A stretch of DNA of 64,000 bases from a virus. Shown in pieces: positions 25,501 through 35,500 of the stretch; position 1 is the first letter of the stretch, and each line of letters begins with the position of its first letter. The translations under genes were made by a program, and so were the position numbers. The notes below the pieces were generated by a model. It did no database searches. It was not told where the DNA came from and saw only the letters and a program-made list of their open reading frames with translations. The stretch is from positions 1 through 64,000 of the IMG/VR virus record IMGVR_UViG_3300030099_004448; one strand, 5' to 3'.

Positions 25501-28500
25501 TCTTATGAGAAGCAAAGATATAAGTCGGAAATTCCTATTTTAGAAGATGGAGTTGCAGGTTGTGATATTATTGATGTTAGACCAAGAGTTGTGCCATTTG
25601 ATGTAGCTACCGCTACAAGATCTCCATTTGAATATAATGCAAGAGCTTTTGCAAAGGCTACAAACTCCTCACCATTTAACTTTGTATCTGATAAAGCAAT
25701 TAACTTAGATTATAATTTCTATCTTGGTCGAATTGATAGAGTTTATCTGAATAAAGATGGTGAGTTCTTCCTAGCGGAAGGTGTACCATCTAAAGAACCT
25801 AAGGAACCTCAAGTGATTGATGGGTCTTTGGATGTGGGAACTATTACAGTTCCACCATATGTATTTAAAACTGATGATGTGGAAGTAGTTCTTACTCCAC
25901 ATAAGAGATATAGAATGATCGATATCTCCCAACTTGAAGATAGACTTACAACTGTTGAAAATTATACTGCACTTTCTTTACTTGAAACTGAAACTAAAAA
26001 CTTAACCATCAGAGACTCTCAGACTGGTTTAGATAGATTTAAGTCTGGATTCTTTGTTGATAACTTTAGATCAGTATTTGGTGGCGAGACTGCTGCATCC
26101 GACTACAGATGTTCTATTGACACTCTTGAAGGTCACTTAAGACCAACTCATTATACTACTGCTGTTGATTTACTTCTCGGATCTGAAGCGGTTATTGGTT
26201 CATCTGGAACACCAGATCCAGCAGCCGATCTTAGATTTGTTCAAGATCTTGGAACTCCTAATACTATTAAAAAAGGTGATGTTATTTGTTTAAACTATGA
26301 TGATGTAGTTTACTTTGCAAATAAATTTGCTACTAGATCCGAAAACGTTAATCCTTTCCATGTTGTTAACTGGATTGGTGCTATTGAACTTAATCCAGCA
26401 ACTGATACTTGGATTGAAACTAAAAAAACCAAGAGAACTGCAGACATTGAAGGCAATTACAAGACAACTATGCAGCAAACTGGTGCTGATAGTAATACTG
26501 GTTTAGCTCCTGTAGAGTGGGGTTCTTGGAATACAACTTGGAGAGGAACACAGGTAACGGGAAGAACTCGTACTAGAACTAGGATTGATAGTAGAAGGAT
26601 TGGTAGAACTACAACCAGAGGACCTAGAAGAAGTAGAGGTAGACTAGAGACGACTAGAACTACAAGGAGAGATACCTTTATCCAGTTTACAAATACCACA
26701 ACTCTTACTACTAGAAGACAACAGAGAACTGGTACTCAACTTAAAGTTACTGAAAGATTTGACTCTACAAATCTAGGGGACAGAGTTGTTTCTACTGAAG
26801 TTATTCATACAATGAGAAGTAGAAACATTGAATTTATTGCAAGAAGAATGAAACCTAATGGTAGGGTTTATCCATTCTTCGATAATGTGGATATGTCCAA
26901 GTACGTTATCCCCAAACTCATTGAAATTGAAATGATATCTGGAACTTTCCAAGTTGGTGAAGTTCTTGTTGGTAATAGTGGTGCTGTTTCAGTACGAGTT
27001 AGAGTTGCAAAAGCAGACCATAAGTATGGTCCTTATAACGCACCAAGTCAAACTTATAAACAGAATCCATACAAGACTGGTGAAATTCTACCAAAAGCAT
27101 ATTCAACCACTTCTTCAGTTCTAAACATTGATACTGCAGGTTTGGAACTTCAATCTGCTTCTGGTTATTATGGATATATTGTGAAGGATATGAAACTTGT
27201 AGGTCAATCCAGTGGTGCAGTTGCGAAAATTAAAGAAATAAGACTTAAAGCTGATAATTCTGGAACTATTATTGGTTCTCTATTCTTACCAGACCCAACT
27301 CTTTCATCTACACCATCTTTCAGTACTGGAACGAAGACTTTCTCTCTAACTTCTAGTAAAACCAAGTCAACTATTGTTGGCACTAAGGATAGTGAAGCAG
27401 AAACCACATACAGTGCTTCTGGAACTCTACAAAATGTGGAGAATCTAACCCTTAGAATGAGAAATGCAGATGTTGAAAGAAATACTCAAACTCAGGGAAG
27501 AACTAGAACTAGTTCGAGAACTAGACAGAGAGCTCGCACAACCTTCAGAGATAGAACTACCACTCAGAGAAGATGGGTTGACCCACTTGCACAATCATTT
27601 GAAGTTCCAGATACAAATGGTATCTTTATCTCTAAGGTAGATTTCTTCTTCAGAACAGTTGATACTGCAGGTCTTCCAGTTACTTGTCAGATCAGAACAA
27701 TGCAAACTGGTCTGCCAACTCAAACAATTGTTCCGTTTGGCGAAACTGTATTAACTCCAGATCAAGTTAGTGTTTCCAACGATTCAAGTGTACCAACTAC
27801 ATTTGAGTTCCCATCTCCAGTTTATCTTGCACCAAACCAAGCATATTGTTTCGTTCTCCTATCTGCATCTAATGAATATAATGTTTGGATTTCGAGAATG
27901 GGTGAAGTAGATGTTTCTACCTTGGATAAGGCAGAATCTGAACAAATTATTGTTGCACAACAACCACTATTAGGTTCCCTATTTAAATCTCAGAATGGTG
28001 CAACATGGGATCCTGCACAATATGAAGATCTTAAGTTGACTGCATATAGAGCAGAATTCTTTGAAGGTTCTTCTACTGCAAGATTTTACAATCCAGATCT
28101 TGATATTGGTAATAATCAAATTGCAAGTCTCGATCTGAATCCACTGGAGACTACTTCTAAATCTATTCTCGTAGGTATCGCTAAGAGTCTATCCACTGCG
28201 GAAACTGGAGCTTTAACTCCAGGTGTTAAAGTATTGCAACAAAGTAATCCTGGATTCTCTGGAAATCTAAGAAGTCTTGTAGGTGCTATTGGTATCAGTA
28301 GTGATTTAACCATTACTAATGCAGGAACTGCATTTACTTCTGCAAGCACTACCTATGCTAATGTAGATCTGATTTCTCTTACTGGTAAAGGTAGTGGTGC
28401 AAAAGCAACAGTTACTGTCAATGGTGGTGTTGCAGTTGCTGCTACAGTATCGATTGGTGGTACTGGTTATGCATTTGGTGACTCTTTGACAGTAGATTAT

Positions 28501-30087
28501 GCAGATACTGGAAACTTTGGTAAGAATTTGATTCTATCAATTCCAAATACTGTTGGCGTTATCTCTGCATTTAACTCACTAATCATTGATAGAGTTCAAG
28601 GTAATATTGCAGTTGATGCTTCATCCACTCTATTCTATGTTGGTACTGGTGGAACTGCAAATATCAGTGGTGCATCAAATGTTAAGTATGCAGAAACTCT
28701 AAGTGATGGACTTCATCTTAAAGTTCGTCATTCAAATCACGGAATGTATTCTGTTAATAACTTTGTTACTCTATCTGGAATTCAACCAGATCAAAAACCA
28801 TCAAAGATTGAAGCAAAGTATACTCCATCATCAACTGGAGATTTGGTTGTAGAAAATGTCGGCATTTTCACTAGTTTTGAAAATATTCCAGTCGATAATA
28901 CAAATCCTGGTTATATTATTATTGATGATGAAATCATTAAATATACTGGAGTAAATACTGCTGCAAATTCCTTACAAGGAATCAGCAGAGCACAAGATAA
29001 TACTATTTCTGCAGAACACTCAATCAATGAACCAGTGTATAAGTATGAAATGAATGGTGTTTCTCTTAGAAGAATCAATAAAAAACATGATTTTTCCGAA
29101 GTTAATCACTCACTATTCCCAATTGACATGGATTCTTATCATATTAAGATTGATGCATCCGAGTCTGGAACAGATAGAACTACTGGAAATGCCAATTCAT
29201 TCCCAGTTCTATTCTTCAATGAAGATAAGAAGTGTGGTTCTTATGATCAACTATCACTTAAGAATTCTAATAGAACCCCACATGCAACTCAAAACATCCC
29301 ATTTAATGCTCTAACTCCTAATTTACAAACTGCAATTCCTGAAGGAACTACAGTTTCTGCGAAAGTTAGAACTTTCTCTGGAGGTTCTCCCGACAATCTT
29401 ACTCAAATATCATTCAATGATCAAGGATTTGAACCTATCAGTTTAGAGAGTACTAATTTCTTCGAGACTCCAAGAATAATTTGTTCTAAAGTCAATGAAG
29501 ATGAACATCTACAAGATTTCCCTGGTAAGAAATCATTCACAATTGAAGTTGCTCTTGAAACCACTGATCCAAAAGTTTCTCCAATGATCGACTTGGATAG
29601 AGTCAATGCTATTTTGACCACAAATAGAATCAACTCTAAGATCACGAATTTCTCTACTGATGGTAGAGTTAACTCCTTGACAGAAGATCCAAGTGCAGCA
29701 ACTTATGTTACCAAGATTATTAAACTTGAAAAAGGATCTGATAATTTGAAAGTATTCTTTGATGCATATAGACATTCTAGTAATGATATCAGAGTTCTTT
29801 ACAGACTGTTTAGAACAGATACTGATGAATCTAATCAATCCTACGAGTTGTTCCCTGGTTATAAGAACCTTGACGCAAATGGAAATGTAGTCAGTACTTC
29901 AGATAATGATGGTCTACCAGATAAGATCGTCGATTTCTCTAATACTGATGATGATTTTAGGAGTTATGAATATACTGCGAAAAATCTCCCCCTATTTAAT
30001 GGATTCCAAGTTAAAATCGTTATGAATGGAACTAATTTGGCAAAAGTTCCCTTGATTCGTGATCTCAGAGTTATCGCAACTGCTTAA
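22579..30087 (+). CDS. DUF4815-type virion structural protein, 2502 aa
   Basis: Large baseplate or fibre-connecting protein. The N-terminus (INLNASPYFDDFDASNSYQR, then LFKPGTPIQARELTTLQSIL) is the signature of phage DUF4815 proteins. The middle carries MKPNGRVYPFFDNVDMS, found in the same group. Two Arg/Thr-rich stretches flank this (residues about 1324-1370 and 1641-1664). A jelly-roll-like part begins at WVDPLAQSFEVPDT (about 1668). A GxGY repeat and an IDDEIIKYTGV...ISRAQ module follow at about 1950-2150. By position after gp8 it stands where gp9/gp10 lie in T4, but I see no direct match to those proteins. No signal peptide. Structural role is secure; the exact T4 equivalent is not. Confidence 0.8.
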   Translation: MAQNINLNASPYFDDFDASNSYQRVLFKPGTPIQARELTTLQSILQDQVEQFGKHFFKEGSVVIPGQIAYDPDYFYVQIDANHLGVPVEIYLDALVGQTIKGQISGVKAKVVNYITSNTSERGNATLYVKYSTGSENDEGVNGNQKTVFDAGENLVVTQDVKYSLSTIRSESTFATTLLTDSVGEGSVAKIAEGVYFIRGFFVNVPAQEVILDQYGDTPSYRVGLFINEEITVASTENPDLFDNARGFSNFAAPGADRLKITTTLIKKSLDDLNDEDFIELLRIENGIVQKFVKDNPYNILNDELARRTYDESGHYYVTPFSIEVKESLNDQIGNDGVYLPNQQTQSGITPSDDFISLQISPGKAYVRGYEIETISTTSLDVPKARTTELKENSSIPFTLGRQFELNNVHGSLPVGFSTSTVSLRSERTASGGTAAGLEIGVARVYDLKLKNADYQNDATPFVVSLYDVQTYNYINLNSTIDLTLPAYIEGKNSSAHGYLVEAVSGSNQLKLYQVSGTFIPNEQIKINGEDDSRTIKDVRDYSMNDVKQLHSSTAAFTADVLLNRGIAIAPQGDQFSITSGGVIKSPNQTFSVGIQTGDIVAYAQEGDTVPTFNKVTAVSASAKTVTVSATTSVTGVSNGALPGGTITVTNVLKLVPQEFNLNEAYLYAPLEEINVSDTNLSESNIVVRKAYDVTISGNGLNQTLETDNSMTLEPFDEEDYNLTYTSTGAIESLDNSKLTVNGRTITLQDLSVASGSARLTVTFKKKDLTPKSKVYNRNAVLIVDKSSKEGSGTATTSFQDGLTFGKIFGTRVQDKQISLNVPDVQDVLAVFESNDENEPELPKLTLTNFNANILNTIKGEYIRGETSGAVATVVVNNATNQVDFVYLNEQSFQVDEKVTFAESQVTANVSAISVGDRDILPNFSLVPNQKPQFCDYSFLERNSDSAPPTRKLKIIFNHYVLNADDPGDFVTVDSYEKQRYKSEIPILEDGVAGCDIIDVRPRVVPFDVATATRSPFEYNARAFAKATNSSPFNFVSDKAINLDYNFYLGRIDRVYLNKDGEFFLAEGVPSKEPKEPQVIDGSLDVGTITVPPYVFKTDDVEVVLTPHKRYRMIDISQLEDRLTTVENYTALSLLETETKNLTIRDSQTGLDRFKSGFFVDNFRSVFGGETAASDYRCSIDTLEGHLRPTHYTTAVDLLLGSEAVIGSSGTPDPAADLRFVQDLGTPNTIKKGDVICLNYDDVVYFANKFATRSENVNPFHVVNWIGAIELNPATDTWIETKKTKRTADIEGNYKTTMQQTGADSNTGLAPVEWGSWNTTWRGTQVTGRTRTRTRIDSRRIGRTTTRGPRRSRGRLETTRTTRRDTFIQFTNTTTLTTRRQQRTGTQLKVTERFDSTNLGDRVVSTEVIHTMRSRNIEFIARRMKPNGRVYPFFDNVDMSKYVIPKLIEIEMISGTFQVGEVLVGNSGAVSVRVRVAKADHKYGPYNAPSQTYKQNPYKTGEILPKAYSTTSSVLNIDTAGLELQSASGYYGYIVKDMKLVGQSSGAVAKIKEIRLKADNSGTIIGSLFLPDPTLSSTPSFSTGTKTFSLTSSKTKSTIVGTKDSEAETTYSASGTLQNVENLTLRMRNADVERNTQTQGRTRTSSRTRQRARTTFRDRTTTQRRWVDPLAQSFEVPDTNGIFISKVDFFFRTVDTAGLPVTCQIRTMQTGLPTQTIVPFGETVLTPDQVSVSNDSSVPTTFEFPSPVYLAPNQAYCFVLLSASNEYNVWISRMGEVDVSTLDKAESEQIIVAQQPLLGSLFKSQNGATWDPAQYEDLKLTAYRAEFFEGSSTARFYNPDLDIGNNQIASLDLNPLETTSKSILVGIAKSLSTAETGALTPGVKVLQQSNPGFSGNLRSLVGAIGISSDLTITNAGTAFTSASTTYANVDLISLTGKGSGAKATVTVNGGVAVAATVSIGGTGYAFGDSLTVDYADTGNFGKNLILSIPNTVGVISAFNSLIIDRVQGNIAVDASSTLFYVGTGGTANISGASNVKYAETLSDGLHLKVRHSNHGMYSVNNFVTLSGIQPDQKPSKIEAKYTPSSTGDLVVENVGIFTSFENIPVDNTNPGYIIIDDEIIKYTGVNTAANSLQGISRAQDNTISAEHSINEPVYKYEMNGVSLRRINKKHDFSEVNHSLFPIDMDSYHIKIDASESGTDRTTGNANSFPVLFFNEDKKCGSYDQLSLKNSNRTPHATQNIPFNALTPNLQTAIPEGTTVSAKVRTFSGGSPDNLTQISFNDQGFEPISLESTNFFETPRIICSKVNEDEHLQDFPGKKSFTIEVALETTDPKVSPMIDLDRVNAILTTNRINSKITNFSTDGRVNSLTEDPSAATYVTKIIKLEKGSDNLKVFFDAYRHSSNDIRVLYRLFRTDTDESNQSYELFPGYKNLDANGNVVSTSDNDGLPDKIVDFSNTDDDFRSYEYTAKNLPLFNGFQVKIVMNGTNLAKVPLIRDLRVIATA

Positions 30088-30088
30088 T

Positions 30089-30316
30089 ATGGAAAAACGA
30101 CCAGTTAAAGACGTTCCTGGGTTATTTCGTTTAGACAGCGGAGCAATCGTAAATTGCTCCGACTCTGAATATAATAATTATATGGAAGCAAAAAAACTCA
30201 AGTTAAAAGAACTTGAAGAAAAACAAAGTGAAAAAGAAGAAATCCAACAATTAAAGTCGGATGTGGAAGATTTAAAAGACATGTTAAAACTGGTCTTAAA
30301 TAAATTGGATAAATAA
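30089..30316 (+). CDS. Small conserved protein with coiled coil, 75 aa
   Basis: Starts at ATG 30089 (MEKRPVKDVPGLFRLDSGAI); the frame is open further upstream, but that part overlaps the previous gene. Residues 1-32 include the pattern PGLFR...SGAIVNCSDSEYNNY, which I recognise from a small conserved protein of T4-like cyanophages. Residues 36-75 form a strongly charged heptad-like helix (LEEKQSEKEEIQQLKSDVED and on), a coiled coil that could drive oligomerisation. It directly follows the DUF4815 gene with a 1-base gap and precedes a late promoter. Probably a minor virion or assembly protein; function unknown. Confidence 0.7.
   Translation: MEKRPVKDVPGLFRLDSGAIVNCSDSEYNNYMEAKKLKLKELEEKQSEKEEIQQLKSDVEDLKDMLKLVLNKLDK
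30308..30315 (+). promoter_or_regulatory. T4-type late promoter GATAAATA
   Basis: Matches NATAAATA and overlaps the stop codon of the coiled-coil protein gene. It is 23 bases before the next ATG at 30338. Confidence 0.6.
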
Positions 30317-30337
30317 CTAAAACTGTAAGTTCTAATA

Positions 30338-30673
30338 ATGGCGGCAAGGAATGTAAATCTAGTTCTTGAGCAGGGTGTTGACTTTCAAGCCACTTTTACC
30401 ATTAATAATGCATTTAACAATGCACCTTTGAATCTTACTGGTTATACTGGAATCTCTTCCATAAGAAAACACCCATCCTCAACAACTGCGTATCCACTGA
30501 CAGTATCTTTTCCAGATCGTTTGAAGGGAAAGGTAAAAGTTTCTATGGGATACACTGCCTCAAGTGCAATTGAAGGTGGTCGTTATGTTTATGATCTAAT
30601 TTTGGTGTCCACGAACGATTATAGAACAAGAGCTGTTCAAGGTAATGTTCTAGTAACCCCAGGTGTTGTCTGA
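30338..30673 (+). CDS. Small beta-rich virion-type protein, 111 aa
   Basis: The start MAARNVNLVLEQGVDFQATF, then NLTGYTGISSIRKHPSS, resembles a widespread phage protein type whose first strand reads L-x-I-E-Q-G-x-x-F and continues to DLTGYTxxxxIR, usually an Ig-like or BppU-N-like beta sandwich next to tail fibre genes. No signal or membrane segment. It has a late promoter just upstream and shares one base with the next gene, so the two are probably translated together. The exact role is unknown; an accessory fibre or baseplate protein is likely. Confidence 0.65.
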   Translation: MAARNVNLVLEQGVDFQATFTINNAFNNAPLNLTGYTGISSIRKHPSSTTAYPLTVSFPDRLKGKVKVSMGYTASSAIEGGRYVYDLILVSTNDYRTRAVQGNVLVTPGVV

Positions 30674-31350
30674 TGGCAGAATACGTAGTATCGGTAGATC
30701 AAAGTCCAGAATATGATGTTGGTGTCAATTATGAGATACCATCAAAATCTATTCAGAATGCCAATCTTATTCTGGATCATCTGAACTCTCAGTTCGATGG
30801 ATCAAAGACATTATTTGCACTAACTCATAATAACAATGTCTATGCTCCTATAAATGATCAACAAATTATAGTTGTTAAAAACAATTTGGTCCTAGAACCA
30901 CTTGAAGATTATAATATTTCTGGTAGTAATATACAGTTTGCTGTTGCACCTACCTCAACTGATGATGTATTCATTATTGCTTTACAGTATACAGCTGATC
31001 TAACCAGAACAGTTAATTTTATCGTAGATTCTGGATCTGCAGATATGAATACAGGTTTGAAAGGTTCACTTACATTAGATGTAACGGGCACTATTGAACA
31101 CGTTCAAATAATGTCGGATCAAATTGGTAGTGTTCAGGTGGATATTAAAAAATCGGATTACACATCCTTTCCAACAAGCAATAGCATAACAAATAGTCAA
31201 TATATCAGTATAAGTAATGGTCAAATTGTCAGAGATGATACCCTAAATAATTGGGATAATATAATCCGATCGGGTGACATACTGCAATTTGAAGTCATTT
31301 CGGTCAGTAATATCAGGAGATTTCTAATCTCTTTGAAATTAAATTTATAA
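30673..31350 (+). CDS. Virion-type beta protein, 225 aa
   Basis: Beta-rich protein without signal peptide. Residues about 55-100 (QQIIVVKNNLVLEPLEDYNI, then GSNIQFAVAPTSTDDVFII) follow a pattern seen twice in the gp7-like protein (INNVFQRPRQDF near 16930 and VNDILQEPRKAYNF near 18540): a strand, N-x-x-L-x-x-P-x-x-x-Y, then a G-x-x-I-x-F strand. This marks it as part of the same virion module set. It overlaps the preceding gene by one base and ends inside a late promoter. Probably an accessory fibre or baseplate component. Confidence 0.65.
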   Translation: MAEYVVSVDQSPEYDVGVNYEIPSKSIQNANLILDHLNSQFDGSKTLFALTHNNNVYAPINDQQIIVVKNNLVLEPLEDYNISGSNIQFAVAPTSTDDVFIIALQYTADLTRTVNFIVDSGSADMNTGLKGSLTLDVTGTIEHVQIMSDQIGSVQVDIKKSDYTSFPTSNSITNSQYISISNGQIVRDDTLNNWDNIIRSGDILQFEVISVSNIRRFLISLKLNL

Positions 31351-31353
31351 ATA
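31346..31353 (+). promoter_or_regulatory. T4-type late promoter TATAAATA
   Basis: Exact match to the T4 late consensus, 44 bases before the ATG at 31397. AAATAAC (31349-31355) pairs with GTTATTT (31360-31366) around AATA, so the promoter overlaps the first arm of a 7-bp hairpin. The expected start point lies beyond that arm. AAGAAGGGAG near 31379-31388 supplies a ribosome binding site for the downstream gene. Confidence 0.75.
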
Positions 31354-31396
31354 ACAATAGTTATTTCATCTGTAGCCAAGAAGGGAGTTGTTTTAA

Positions 31397-32404
31397 ATGG
31401 CACTATTAGTCCCCAATATTGGAGAACTTGAATCACTAAGGTACTTGGTTGCAAATAACAACCACGTTCCTACTCTTGGTGATCAGTCCCCCAGAAACCT
31501 TGTTCTCAAACTGTTCACATCGAACACCACCCCAGCGGAGTCTGACGTACCTTCGCCAACCGCATATTTTGAACCATATGGTGTAGGTAACACCAATGCA
31601 TACGGTTATGCACCTACAACTGGTTATCCGTTCTGCGTAAATAACAGAACTGATCAGTCGTATACCCAACAAACAGGTATCCTTCTTAACGGTTCTCGTT
31701 GGACCATTGCTCAGGTTGGTTCTGGTACTACTGCAACGTATCCAGAGCAAACTTTCACATTCGATGGTGCTGCTGGTGACGTATACGGCTACTACGTTAC
31801 TCGTGCTAACAACATGCCATCTACTGTACAAGGTGTTGTACATGGAGCAGATGTTGGTATTGGAACCACAGTAAGCCTTGGAAACAACTCTGACCCCGTT
31901 ATCGGTGTTATTGGTAACTCATATCTCACAGTTGATGCTAACCAGAGTGTAGATAGTATCACTCTTGGAATGGTTGTTGGAGGTAATGCTGGTATTGTAA
32001 CGGGAACTAAGGTTATTGGTGTTGACAGAGCACTGAAAGTTATCTATTTGGATAATGCACTGATCGATAACATTCAGGTTGCAACCGACCCCGATGTTAC
32101 ATTCAGTTTCTCCAAAATTTCTGCAACTAATCACGGATTAGTCGCTGGTGACATCATTTATATTGCTGCAGGTACTGCAAACACCACTACCTCAGCTGGA
32201 ACTTATACCGTATTCAACGTACCAAACAATAACGAGTTTACAACAACTCCTGCACTTAACCCAACTCAAAATGCTGTTGGTGGTGCTGGAACATGTACCC
32301 TCTACTCCAGCATCATGTATGCTGAGAGATTCACCAACGGACCATACACGATCCAAAATAACGGTGACCAAATTAAGATCACACTGAATGTCGCACTTGA
32401 CTGA
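31397..32404 (+). CDS. Conserved virion structural protein, 335 aa
   Basis: Begins MALLVPNIGELESLRYL, a start I recognise from a conserved virion protein of cyanophages and other marine phages. The rest is beta-rich and low in charge. Residues about 240-300 contain an NHGLVAGDIIY module also found in the gp7-like protein and the long fibre. The gene stands alone between an exact late promoter with a good ribosome binding site and a strong 13-bp hairpin. Its codons use more C at third positions (AAC, TAC, ACC) than most neighbours, as gp23 does. These features point to a product made in large amounts, such as a fibre or surface decoration protein. Exact role unknown. Confidence 0.75.
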   Translation: MALLVPNIGELESLRYLVANNNHVPTLGDQSPRNLVLKLFTSNTTPAESDVPSPTAYFEPYGVGNTNAYGYAPTTGYPFCVNNRTDQSYTQQTGILLNGSRWTIAQVGSGTTATYPEQTFTFDGAAGDVYGYYVTRANNMPSTVQGVVHGADVGIGTTVSLGNNSDPVIGVIGNSYLTVDANQSVDSITLGMVVGGNAGIVTGTKVIGVDRALKVIYLDNALIDNIQVATDPDVTFSFSKISATNHGLVAGDIIYIAAGTANTTTSAGTYTVFNVPNNNEFTTTPALNPTQNAVGGAGTCTLYSSIMYAERFTNGPYTIQNNGDQIKITLNVALD

Positions 32405-32443
32405 TATTATATCTTGTTTCTTAATTTAATAGTTTTGAATTGT

Positions 32444-32475
32444 GAGGGGGTTGCTTATTATGAAGCGATCCCCTC
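32444..32475 (+). terminator. Strong hairpin terminator after the 335-aa virion gene
   Basis: GAGGGGGTTGCTT (32444-32456) pairs with AAGCGATCCCCTC (32463-32475) over 13 positions with two G-T pairs and a 6-base loop. A short, T-rich but imperfect tail (CTTTG) follows. It lies 40 bases after the stop and 37 bases before the next ATG. Confidence 0.75.
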
Positions 32476-32511
32476 CTTTGTGATCTCTAAACTATATGTT
32501 AGGTCGTACTG

Positions 32512-35500
32512 ATGCCAAGCGTCTATAAGTATAATCTGGAACAAGCGGATTTTCCTTATGAACAGGAAGATTATGGAACTCTTTCGGGTTCTGTATCATC
32601 TACTGTTGATTATGGAAGTGGTTTGCCTGTTCAGAGTATACCAGATTATAGTACGGACCTGTATTATCCTCCAACTCCAATTCCCTCTACTCCGCCAGGG
32701 TTACCTTATTTAAATTTCGGATTTATTTACGAAACCCAGGATCAATATCCTGGCGGCGGTCTCACTACAAGTGGATTGATTGGAGAGGCTAAGACTACTA
32801 AAGATTATACACCCCCACTTGACCTTTACATTATTCTTGCTGGAGAAGTACTCAAGAAACTTGTTAAGGTCTGGGTTGGTACTGGTCAACTCTTCGAGAT
32901 AAGAGAAGACGGTGGTATAAGATTAATAAGACAAACTGGCGAAGCTTCGGGAACTCTCCGATTCGACGAAAGCACCGTGGGTGCTACGGAGAAAGTCTCT
33001 TTTAACCCACCAGAGAACAACCAACTATACAGCATTTCGGGCTCTTCTGTTGAGAAGTTTGTAGCTAATACTCCAGAAGATACCATACTGTTCTCTGCTG
33101 GTGGCGTTGGTCTAACCAGACAAGAGTGGAATTACGGTTATTACGGAGACGACAACGATCCTGGCACATCAGGTATTGTTACACTTGGTGCAGGTTCTGT
33201 ACCTACTGGTGTTTCATTCATCGTCGAACTGGACGGTAATGGATCACTATTCAGTCTTGGCGAGAAAGACGAAAGTGTAACTTGGAGTTATAACAAATCT
33301 TCTATCGGATTTGGCACAGAAGATTGGGGTTATGTTTACGAACAGGCAGCTCCAATTAATTGGGGATTTATTACCGATCCCGTTGGTGGAAGTGATCAGA
33401 ACTGGGGACTTATTACCGAAACGGATTTCACCGAGTTACCGTTCGGTTCAATCCTCTTCGATCAGACTGTAGAAGGCGATACAAGACTATTATATCTCTA
33501 TCAAGTTACTGGTGCTGGTACTTCTGGTGGTATCACCATCTCAGGCAGACCTCTCGTCCACCCAGACGTAGATTATACGCCTCATTATGGTATTGATCAG
33601 AATATTGGTATAGGGACCACTGGCATCCAGATTAGTGGTGAGATTGAAAATCCAACTAGAACCTTTTCACATGAGGCTTCTGGTAATATCAAGTTCCTAC
33701 GATCCATATTCGAGGGTAGTAATCTCACTCTTGATGGATCAACTCCAACATTTGATAGTGATCAACAATATTGGGATTCCACTCAAGGCACTGCAGCCAA
33801 AGAAAGCTTTACTGGAGATCCCCCAGAAGAAGTTATACTTTACAATACTTCTGGTACTGCATCTGAGACATTTATTGCTCAAACTCCAGAAGATGTCGTT
33901 CTCTTCAGAATATCTGGAGAAATTGAAGAACCTCTTCTCACGTTCAGTGAAGTTGGTGTTCCTGGAGTTATTACTCTCACAGGAACCGCTGTCGAACGTC
34001 AGACTGATGATTATGCTGGTGTTGGAATTGCGACCTTTGTTGGAGATGCAGCCACCAGACCGATTGGTGTATTTGGTCAAGGTGGCACCTCCACTGACGG
34101 TGGCGGTATTACCATCCTCGGCGAACTTAATCATCCAAATATTGATTACACGCCACATTATGGTATTGACCAGAATATTGGCGTTGGTACAACTGGTATC
34201 CTGTTCTCCATCGGTCCAGGTGGATTTGATATTGCCGGAAATCCAATTGGTGGAAGATACTACTCACCAATTTACCCAGGCAATGCAGGTGGAGTTGAAG
34301 GACCTGGTAGTCCTGGCATTGGCACCTTCAGACTTAATGATGATAGAGAACTTACTATCACTAGAGCTCTACTACCATACTTTGGTAGAGGCACTATTAA
34401 TGTCACAGGTATTGCTTCTGAGGCATTCGGCAATCAAGTCGATGATGATGTAAATGTAATCCTATTCGATATAAGTGGAGACGCTATAGAGCGTCCTGTT
34501 CAGGTATATGGTTACTATGGCGATGATCGTGATCCAGGTACTTCTGGAATTATCACCATATCTACCCAAACTACTGAAACGGTAGAGAAAGTTGTATATG
34601 ATTATGTTGGATCTGGAAATGCCAACTTCTCTGGTGCTGCTTCTGATGTCAGATTAGTAACTGCATATGAGGCATCTGGAACTCTATTCGTTCAGGGAGG
34701 ATCCGCAGAGGCAAGAACTGCAGATCCTGCAGATGAAACAGTACTCTATACTTTCTCTGGAAACGCTCTAGAATCTTACAACAGAGCTCCTGTTATTGGA
34801 TCAGGAACTCTGACTGTAAGTGGTGCTGTTTCCGATATCAAGACTACCTTTGATGAGGTCGGATCTGGTACGATTGAGTTTAGTGATAGTGCTATCGCTC
34901 AAGTTAGATACGTTCCTTCAATCTTTGGCAGTGTACTGTTCAAAGTTGGACTAAATCTCGATATTACTTGTGATAATGATGTATTTGAGTGCGATCACTT
35001 TAGTGATGCTCTATACTCATTCACTAAGAATCTTACTGATGAGAACGAAACTGCATCTCTCACAGTTTCTGGTTCTGCTGGAACTAGAGAGGTTGACCTC
35101 TTCCAGGATTATACAACTACTGGAAATCTTACATTCTCCAGTTCTGCAACAGAAAGGTTTACATTTACTCCAGAAACTTCTGGTACGTTCTCCATTACAG
35201 GAATTGCAGAAGAATCTTATTCGAGAGCAAACTTCTCTGGTTCTGGAACATTCTCTACTCTCAATGGAGCTGCAGAGAAATTCAGATTCAATCCAGTTGG
35301 TGGAACTATTCTTTATGACATTGGTGGATCTTCTACCACAAGAATTGAAAAAGAATACACAGCAGTTGGACTCGGATTTGCAACGTTCTCTGGTTCTGCA
35401 GAAACTAGAATCGAAAGAGAACTTAGAGTTTCTAACACTGTTCTATTCCAAGTTTCTGGTGAACTTAATCATCCAAACATTCAATATATTCCCCACTATA

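Noticed and set aside
33635-34453. Plus-strand 272-codon frame inside the 1089-aa repeat protein gene
   Set aside because: Its Leu-rich, Val-rich product looks like an out-of-frame reading of the Gly/Thr/Ser repeat codons, and the main frame has clear repeats and continues across it.
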